A DNA stretch of 64,000 bases from Haematomicrobium sanguinis DSM 21259 (GTDB lineage: Bacteria; Actinomycetota; Actinomycetes; Actinomycetales; Micrococcaceae). Each line of letters starts with the position of its first letter. Position 1 is the stretch's first letter. The translations under genes and the position numbers were made by a program. Shown here one piece after another: positions 58,433 through 64,000 of the stretch. The stretch spans positions 124,001 to 188,000 of the forward strand of contig NZ_JIAG01000003.1 of NCBI RefSeq assembly GCF_000688395.1, read 5' to 3'. The notes below the pieces were generated by a model. The model saw only the letters and a program-made list of their open reading frames with translations. It had not been told where the DNA came from and made no database searches.

Positions 58433-59399
58433 CGTCCTCGACTCCCAACGATTCCAACAGCACAAGCGCCGCTCCCACGAGCGGCGCTTGTGCGTTCTCG
58501 ACCTGAATTGCGGGGCGGGTAGCGAGTTCTGCGCGTACCCGCTGGCCCACCGGGGAAGACGGGTCCAAGATGCTGCCCGCCAGTACCACGGTCAAATGTT
58601 CGGTGGATTCTCGATTCGCGCGTTGCACCACGCTGTCCAAAGTGATCAGCAACTCCCTGGCGGCTCGCTCCACGATATCGAGCGCAATCGGGTCCCCGTC
58701 TTCGGCGGTGCTCATGACCATCGGCGCCACTCTCGCCAAGGAGACCGGGCGGTCTCGATACACTTCGGTGAGCAGTTCTCGATACACCGTCGGGCGGTCG
58801 GGGGACAGCGTACCCACCAGGACGGCCGCCAAATTCTGGGTGAGCGCCGTGGGCTGGCCGCGGCCGAGCAGATCGTTCACCGCGGCCCGCAACCCCTCTT
58901 GCGCAAGCCAGAACCCGGAACCGTAATCGCCGACAAGCCAACCGGCGCCGTCGCTAAAGTCCACGATGTCCCAGTTGTCGACAGCGCTGGCCACCGCGCC
59001 GGTTCCGGAGGCGAGCACCACTCCGGTGCGGTTCATGGTGCCGGACACGTATGCGGCCAGCATGTCGGAGCGAAACGATACCGTCCTGGCGAGTCCCTCG
59101 CGCTCCAATATGTCTGCGACCGAACGGTTCAGACCGCCATGCGCGGCCCCGGCCATGGCAAGTAGCGCCGTCTCTGCAAGAAGCTGAGGATCGGCGCTGG
59201 AGTTCTCGCCATCGGATCTCGCCGCGCGCCCAAGGGCCTGGCGAGCCGCGAGGAGGATATTGTGCGCAGCGGCTTCTGCTCCCACCGCGTTGGGGTTCCC
59301 GCCTGCAGCCTTGCCAAAACCGAGAACTGCCCCGCCGTCGGTGACGGCGAGGCAGCGGGTGTTGGTGCCGCCTACGTCAAAGGCTAAATGTGTGCGCAC
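58392..59399 (-). CDS. N-acetylglucosamine kinase-like protein (BadF/BadG/BcrA/BcrD ATPase family)
   Basis: 335 aa actin-fold kinase. Phosphate-1 motif [15 protein letters not shown] at the N-terminus, phosphate-2 [11 protein letters not shown], and an adenosine motif region near [10 protein letters not shown]. It lacks the ROK zinc motif, so it belongs to the NAGK/BadF group. The GTG at 59399 with AAAGG five bases upstream was chosen although the frame is open further. It lies 17 bp behind the importer genes, so it most likely phosphorylates incoming GlcNAc or a related amino sugar. Confidence 0.88.
   Translation of the reverse strand: MRTHLAFDVGGTNTRCLAVTDGGAVLGFGKAAGGNPNAVGAEAAAHNILLAARQALGRAARSDGENSSADPQLLAETALLAMAGAAHGGLNRSVADILEREGLARTVSFRSDMLAAYVSGTMNRTGVVLASGTGAVASAVDNWDIVDFSDGAGWLVGDYGSGFWLAQEGLRAAVNDLLGRGQPTALTQNLAAVLVGTLSPDRPTVYRELLTEVYRDRPVSLARVAPMVMSTAEDGDPIALDIVERAARELLITLDSVVQRANRESTEHLTVVLAGSILDPSSPVGQRVRAELATRPAIQVENAQAPLVGAALVLLESLGVEDAMPLRSQLGAAIR
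58460..58493. terminator. Perfect 15-bp inverted repeat inside the kinase 3' coding end
   Basis: The arms 58460-58474 and 58479-58493 are exactly complementary, with a CCAC loop. It lies 27 bp downstream of the kbl stop and inside the last codons of the converging kinase ([13 protein letters not shown]). No T run follows. It probably ends kbl transcription. Confidence 0.6.
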
Positions 59400-59416
59400 C
59401 TGGACCTTTCCTGACG

Positions 59417-60343
59417 CTAGCGGCTGGTTCCTTGAGAGACGGATCCTTGAAGCTGACGCTGGAAAATGATGTACACAATCAGGATCGGCACCACGGTAAT
59501 CACGAGCGCCGCAAAGAGCGCACCGTAATTGATGTTGTAACCGGCCGTCCCCAAGAACGCGCCGAGAGCCTGGGCCAACACCCGGTTCTCCGGCGCCGCC
59601 GGATTCAGTGTGACCGCCAACAGGTACTGATTCCACAGTCCCAGGAAGTTGAAGATCGCAATCGAAGCCAGCCCGGGGCGCGCCATCGGCAACATGACCT
59701 GGAAGAAAGTGCGCCAGTTTCCAGCGCCGTCCAATTGTGCGGCTTCGGAGAGCTCAAAGGGAAGCTGCTTGAAGAACGCGTACAAGAAGAAGACGGTAAA
59801 CGGCAGCGCGAAAGCCACGTAGGCCACGACCAAACCGTACGGTGCCGGAATGATGCTATTCGCTCCAATGATCCCGGTGCGCTGCATGATGAGGTTCAGC
59901 GGCACCACGGCGAGGATGACCGGGAAGGTCAGCCCGGCAAGCATGGCCCAGTAGATCAATTGCGAGCCTCGGAATCTAAACCGGGCCAGCACGTAGGAAC
60001 ACATCGATCCCAAGAGCATCACCAGGAAGAGCGCTAGTCCCACCACACCAATGGTGTTGATGAACGCGCTACCGATGTCGGTGCGGTCCCAGGCGCTGAC
60101 GTAGTTGTCGAAGTTCCAGTTCGCGGGAAGCGAGAATGGGGACTGGAAAATTTCGGAACTCGTCTTGAACGAGCTCATCACCATCCACAGCATGGGCAGG
60201 ATGACAATGATGGACCAAATGATCAACAAAATGTGCGCGACGGTGGCGAAGGCCTTGTCGCCGGCGGTGTTCTTCGGCCCCTTGTTCTCGGCCGGGTAGC
60301 CGCGCCGCGAGGTGCGGGTGGATTCGGCGGTTGTCGTACTCAT
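59417..60343 (-). CDS. ngcG: Carbohydrate ABC transporter permease (NgcG/MalG type)
   Basis: 308 aa with six TM segments. N-terminal polar Ser/Thr/Arg region, EAA loop FELSEAAQLDGAGNWRTFF. It ends with QRQLQGSVSQG, a typical MalG-type C-terminus. It is the third gene of the importer operon and overlaps the preceding permease by 4 bp. The symbol rests on the neighbouring NgcE-like binding protein. Confidence 0.88.
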   Translation of the reverse strand: MSTTTAESTRTSRRGYPAENKGPKNTAGDKAFATVAHILLIIWSIIVILPMLWMVMSSFKTSSEIFQSPFSLPANWNFDNYVSAWDRTDIGSAFINTIGVVGLALFLVMLLGSMCSYVLARFRFRGSQLIYWAMLAGLTFPVILAVVPLNLIMQRTGIIGANSIIPAPYGLVVAYVAFALPFTVFFLYAFFKQLPFELSEAAQLDGAGNWRTFFQVMLPMARPGLASIAIFNFLGLWNQYLLAVTLNPAAPENRVLAQALGAFLGTAGYNINYGALFAALVITVVPILIVYIIFQRQLQGSVSQGTSR

Positions 60344-61338
60344 ACCAGGTTGCTTCCTTTAGATCCGCCGGTCAGTTTATTGATGAGTGCCACGAGCCCG
60401 GCAAAGGCGAGAGTCAAGAGAGCCAACACCACTCCCATGGCACAGGCAATGCCAAACTGGCCCTTCCCGAAGCCGACATCAATGAGGCGCTGCGCCATGA
60501 CCTCGGTCGCGTACTCGGGCCCACCGGTCGGATTCAGCGCGGCCATAAAGACGTATGCATCCAGCGCGAAAATGCCGATGTAAATTGCGGCCGTCTGCAC
60601 GTTGTCGCGGATGAGCGGCAAGGTCACATTGAAAAGCATGCGGACCCGCCCGGCGCCGTCAATGCGGGCCGCCTCATACAGTTCGGCCGGAATGCTCTTA
60701 ATGGCGGCGATGAAAAGCAACATGTAGAACCCGACCATGGACCACACCATGACGAAGATTGATGCGCCCATCGCGGTGTTGCCGTTACCAAGCCAATTGA
60801 ATCCGGCGAAGTTTTCCAGACCGAGCGAGGTCAGGATGCCGTTGAGCAAACCGTTGTTGGGCTGGTAAATCTGGCCCCACAAGATTGCGATGGCAATGGC
60901 TGGAACCGCATAGGGGAAGAAGGAGACAATGCGGTAGAAGCTAGACCCCTTCAGTCCGCGCACTTGACCCTTGCTGCTGCCGCCCACGGTAATGAGCGTG
61001 GCCAGAATCAGCGCCAACACGATCGTGACAATCGGCAAGACGATCGCCAAGAGAATGTTGTTGCCCAGCGCCTTCATGAACACCTGGTCACTGAAAATGC
61101 GTGCGTAGTTATCTAATCCCACAGGTTCAACTGCAGGGTTGAAACCGCTCCAGTTCGTGAAGGAGTAGTAGATGGCCTGCGCAAACGGGGAGACCACAAA
61201 GAGCAAAAAGAGAATAAGTGGAAGGCCCAAAAACACGGCAAAGAAGCTGATGTTGTCAAAGGTCCACTTGGGCTTTTTGCGCCGGGCCGGAGCTTTGCCC
61301 TCCGTGCCCGGCGCAATGCCTGGTTGTACAGCGGTCAC
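60340..61338 (-). CDS. ngcF: Carbohydrate ABC transporter permease (NgcF/MalF type)
   Basis: 332 aa; a cytoplasmic N-terminus rich in Lys/Arg, then six TM segments. PLILFLLFVVSPFAQAIYYS is the first, and the EAA loop is AELYEAARIDGAGRVRMLF. It overlaps both neighbours by 4 bp (binding protein upstream, second permease downstream), so the three form a strictly coupled unit. Confidence 0.9.
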   Translation of the reverse strand: MTAVQPGIAPGTEGKAPARRKKPKWTFDNISFFAVFLGLPLILFLLFVVSPFAQAIYYSFTNWSGFNPAVEPVGLDNYARIFSDQVFMKALGNNILLAIVLPIVTIVLALILATLITVGGSSKGQVRGLKGSSFYRIVSFFPYAVPAIAIAILWGQIYQPNNGLLNGILTSLGLENFAGFNWLGNGNTAMGASIFVMVWSMVGFYMLLFIAAIKSIPAELYEAARIDGAGRVRMLFNVTLPLIRDNVQTAAIYIGIFALDAYVFMAALNPTGGPEYATEVMAQRLIDVGFGKGQFGIACAMGVVLALLTLAFAGLVALINKLTGGSKGSNLV

Positions 61339-62744
61339 TTGACCTCGACCTTGTTAATGCTGGAATCGTTGGCAATCTTGTCGAACATGTCCTGGGACCG
61401 GTTGATGACATCGTCGACCGACGCCTTGCCGTCCAGGAAGGAGTTCCACAACACCAGGGTGTCCGCGTTGGTGCCGTATAGACCCGTGAACTTAATGTTG
61501 AACACGTTCTCGCCGGCGGTATTGAGCATGGACATCATCGACTTGAGCGCCGAGGAGCCAAAGCCATCTTCGGGGACGGTGTCCTTGACGATGGTGGGGC
61601 TCTTGATCTTTTCGGCGAAGTTGGTCGCCGCGTCCTTGGAGAGCATGACGCGCATGAACTCCTTGCCGCCGGCCAGGTTCTTGGCCTGGCTGGGCAACAG
61701 GAACGGCTCGCCCGCGCTCGCGTGAATCGCGTCTGGTAGCTTCGCGTCGGAGGAGACGATCGGCGCCGCAACAACCTGCATCTCGAAACCGGACTTGGTC
61801 TGGTCCTTCATTTCGTTCTCGATCCAGGAACCCGAAGGGTAAAGAATCGCGTCCTGGTTATTGGACCACTGTGCCTGCGCCTGGGTGAAGCCGGTGCCCG
61901 AACCTCCGGGAACAAAGTAGCCCTTGTCCACGCATTCCTTCATCTTCTCCAGCACGGCCTTAATGGCCGGATTCTTCCAGGCGTTTGGCTTCAGGTTCTC
62001 CAACTCCAGGCGAAGCTCGTCACCGGCCTGCTTGATCGCGGAGGTAATGAGCAACTCGTTGTAGTAGGAGGCTGCTTCCTTGCCCCAGACAAAGAGCTTC
62101 TTGCCTTTGCTGTCCGCTTGTGCGCCAAGCTCGATGACCTCGTCCCAGGTGGTCGGCGGTGTCCAGCCGTTCTCGTCAAAGAGCGACTTGGAGTACCAGA
62201 GCCCGAACACCGCCATGACGTAGTTGATCTGCGCGTACTTGTCACCGAGTAGACCGGAGTCAATGGCCCCTGGGTACAGGGTGTCCTTGATGACGGTGCC
62301 TTCCAGGTTCTTCGCGTTGAAGACCTCCATGACGTCACTGAGCTGATCCACAATGATGTTGTTGCCAATGGACTTAGCGCCGGAGTTGTCAAAGCAATCC
62401 GGCGGGTTCTGCTGGCTGAAGCGCGGCTGTAGCTCGCCCGAGATGTCGTTTGACGGGCTCACCTTCGCCTTGGTGTTGAGGTTCTTGTTCATCAGGTTCG
62501 CGGCAAACTCCGCGTATTCGGTGCCGTAACCGCCGTCAAACACCACAATGTCAACGGAGGAGCCTTCGGCCACGCCGAAGGGGTTCGCGTCAGAGACGGT
62601 CCCGGTTTGCTGTGCGCCGCCACCGGTTCCGCCACCTCCGGCAGCACAGGAGGCGAGCGAGGCGCCCATGGGTGCCAGGACGGCGGCAGCAAGGGTTCCG
62701 CGCAAGAACACGCGGCGATCGAGTGATTTTTTCTCCAGGTTCAT
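61335..62744 (-). CDS. ngcE: NgcE-like N-acetylglucosamine/diacetylchitobiose-binding lipoprotein
   Basis: 469 aa. Twin-arginine signal LDRRVFLRGT and lipobox LASCAAG. The mature protein shows features of the NgcE family: VDIVVFDGGYGTEYAEFAA, PRFSQQNPPDCFDNSGA, and INYVMAVFGLWYSKSLFDENGW. GAAGGAAGG lies six bases before the ATG. It delivers the sugar to the two downstream permeases. No ATPase gene is present. Confidence 0.88.
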   Translation of the reverse strand: MNLEKKSLDRRVFLRGTLAAAVLAPMGASLASCAAGGGGTGGGAQQTGTVSDANPFGVAEGSSVDIVVFDGGYGTEYAEFAANLMNKNLNTKAKVSPSNDISGELQPRFSQQNPPDCFDNSGAKSIGNNIIVDQLSDVMEVFNAKNLEGTVIKDTLYPGAIDSGLLGDKYAQINYVMAVFGLWYSKSLFDENGWTPPTTWDEVIELGAQADSKGKKLFVWGKEAASYYNELLITSAIKQAGDELRLELENLKPNAWKNPAIKAVLEKMKECVDKGYFVPGGSGTGFTQAQAQWSNNQDAILYPSGSWIENEMKDQTKSGFEMQVVAAPIVSSDAKLPDAIHASAGEPFLLPSQAKNLAGGKEFMRVMLSKDAATNFAEKIKSPTIVKDTVPEDGFGSSALKSMMSMLNTAGENVFNIKFTGLYGTNADTLVLWNSFLDGKASVDDVINRSQDMFDKIANDSSINKVEVK

Positions 62745-63086
62745 GATTGCCTTCCTTCAAGGTTCATCTGGATGAGTGGGGAAGGATCGGCACCCGGTGC
62801 AAGAGCGCATGAGCGCGGTGCAAACCGCAGCACGGGTCAACCTTGACCCGATGACACTCATTTCGCCTCATATGAGAATCCTCGCCATATCCCCATGGTG
62901 AAAATTTGTTTCTTACCAATGGCTGGTTTTAGCAAACTATTCTTAGAGTGTGATCTGTGTCAAGTGACCTGGCCGCTTGGTTACCCATTCGCAACCTTCC
63001 CGATGTGGCCAGACCTCAGACGTTGACAATGTGTGATCTAGGCAATATTTTTCAAGATAAGCCTCCCACTGAGAAAGTTGTTTTCA
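62745..63086. promoter_or_regulatory. 342-bp divergent control region of ngcE and the RpiR regulator
   Basis: For ngcE, on the minus strand: TTGACA (62958-62963), a 17-bp spacer and ATAGTT (62935-62940), giving a leader of about 185 nt. Two perfect palindromes lie in that leader: GGGTCAA-CC-TTGACCC (62834-62849) and CTCATATGAG (62867-62876). They are candidate regulator sites. The part near 62880-62950 is less GC-rich than the genes. Confidence 0.55.
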
Positions 63087-64000
63087 ATGTCGACCACGCC
63101 GGAACCGCAACCCGCGGCACCCAAGCCAGCTGGCGCCGTCGAACATCATATTCGAGCCGAACTTCCCAACCTCTCCGTTGCCCTCGCCAGCGTGGGCCGC
63201 TGGCTATTGGAGAACCTTGATGCGCCCTTGCGGATGAGCATCGTGGAACTTGCACACGCCGCACACACCAGCCCCTCCACCATCACCCGCTTTTGCCGTC
63301 AGATCGGCTTCGAGGGCTACGGCAAATTGAAGGTCGCGCTCGCGGCGGATCTCGGTCGGAGCTCCGCCACGGATTCCTGGGCAAGCGCTGTCGCCCAGGA
63401 AATCGACACCGAGCAACCGCTCGGCGAGATGTTCGCCGACCTCATGCGGCATCACCTGGAAACCCTGCAAAACACCGCGCGCCAAGTCGACCTCGAGGTG
63501 GTCGCTAGGGTCGCCGAGGCGTGCGCCAAAGCTCGGCACATCGACCTCTACGGCATTGGCGGCAGCGCCTTGATCGCCCGCGAATTGCAAGAGCGGCTGT
63601 ATCGCATCGGGTTGACCGCGTATGTGTGGGAGGAATCGCACATCGGGGTGACGAGCGCGGCGCTCCTGGACGAACATTGCGTCGCGATTGCGGTGTCCTC
63701 GAGCGGCCGCACCCGCGAAGTGGTGGACATGGTGAGCCGTGCGGCCGCGGCCGGGGCGCTCACCGTGGCGGTCACCCATCATCCAAACTCGATCGTGGCC
63801 GATGTGTGTGACTACACCATCAGCACCGTGGTGGCCGGGAACTTCATGGAGCCCTACGGGCTGAGCTTCCGCCACGCGCAGTACCTTTTGGCCGACATCC
63901 TCTACTTGGCCATTGCGCGCGAGAACATGAAACGCACCTCGCGGGCGCTCGAGGTCACGGCACAGGCCGTCGCGCATCTGCGATACCCGGAAAACAAGGG
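63087..64000 (+). CDS. MurR/RpiR-family transcriptional regulator (partial, runs off the window)
   Basis: 304 codons are visible with no stop. The N-terminal winged-helix domain (SIVELAHAAHTSPSTITRFC) is followed by a SIS domain with DLYGIGGSALIARELQ and VAIAVSSSGRTREVVDMV, which binds phosphosugars. The ATG at 63087 follows GAGAAAG at a long spacing. It is divergent from the ngcEFG-kinase operon, so it probably controls it, with a phosphorylated amino sugar as ligand. Confidence 0.92.
   Translation, partial: MSTTPEPQPAAPKPAGAVEHHIRAELPNLSVALASVGRWLLENLDAPLRMSIVELAHAAHTSPSTITRFCRQIGFEGYGKLKVALAADLGRSSATDSWASAVAQEIDTEQPLGEMFADLMRHHLETLQNTARQVDLEVVARVAEACAKARHIDLYGIGGSALIARELQERLYRIGLTAYVWEESHIGVTSAALLDEHCVAIAVSSSGRTREVVDMVSRAAAAGALTVAVTHHPNSIVADVCDYTISTVVAGNFMEPYGLSFRHAQYLLADILYLAIARENMKRTSRALEVTAQAVAHLRYPENK

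Noticed and set aside
59400-59636. N-terminal extension of the sugar kinase
   Set aside because: The extension overlaps the permease gene and lacks similarity. The GTG at 59399 directly precedes the phosphate-1 motif and has an SD.

Overview
The window is a high-GC chromosomal segment with frequent GTG/TTG starts and many 1-4 bp gene overlaps. It comes from a Gram-positive actinobacterium. The markers are an acyl-CoA carboxylase with the small epsilon subunit, an SCO4848-type membrane protein, an LpdA-type quinone reductase without the redox disulfide, a DUF222/HNH protein, a GatCAB amidotransferase, and an LPXTG surface protein. Sulfatase, fucosidase and GlcNAc-uptake genes suggest, by inference only, a host-associated organism feeding on mucosal glycans. 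I cannot name the genus.

Layout. 1-10.2 kb is housekeeping: the 3' part of tRNA-Gln, glmU-prs, rplY-pth, nhaA, two small envelope-type genes and mfd. 10.2-14 kb is a nucleoside-salvage operon on the minus strand (purine nucleoside phosphorylase, PGM2-like sugar phosphomutase, deoC). 14-20.2 kb holds lpdA, an MHS transporter, the biotinylated alpha subunit of acyl-CoA carboxylase, and a small two-promoter regulon made of a winged-helix regulator and two membrane proteins. 20.2-24.7 kb has maf, a DUF885 peptidase and the LPXTG surface protein with a Ser-Glu-Thr-Pro stalk. 24.7-35.8 kb has accE-accD, an SDR gene, a mazG-like gene between two 153-bp direct repeats, then a tight operon birA-PH protein-adenylate cyclase-PP2C-ligA-IMPase, followed by an ATPase gene that lacks its P-loop. 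35.9-47.6 kb has an oxidoreductase, an acetyltransferase, an intracellular alpha-L-fucosidase, an unusually long DUF222-HNH gene, gatCAB, and a kinase/phosphatase-like pair. The phosphatase-like gene of that pair is frameshifted.

47.5-64 kb is a carbohydrate region. A formylglycine-generating enzyme lies divergent from an Lpl-type ABC importer, a LacI regulator, a Gfo/Idh dehydrogenase and a type I sulfatase, with threonine dehydrogenase and glycine C-acetyltransferase directly behind. On the opposite strand follow a BadF-type sugar kinase and an NgcEFG-like GlcNAc/chitobiose importer, divergent from an RpiR regulator that runs off the window. Neither importer has its own ATPase gene here. 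The sulfatase, its maturation enzyme and the fucosidase all lack signal peptides, so imported sulfated or fucosylated sugars are probably processed in the cytoplasm.

The most notable non-gene signals are: two identical 15-bp palindromes that each cover the -10 box of a perfect 17-bp-spaced promoter in the winged-helix regulon; the direct repeats around the mazG-like gene, whose stop codon is created at the repeat junction; and a terminator-like hairpin that buries the ribosome binding site of the LPXTG gene.
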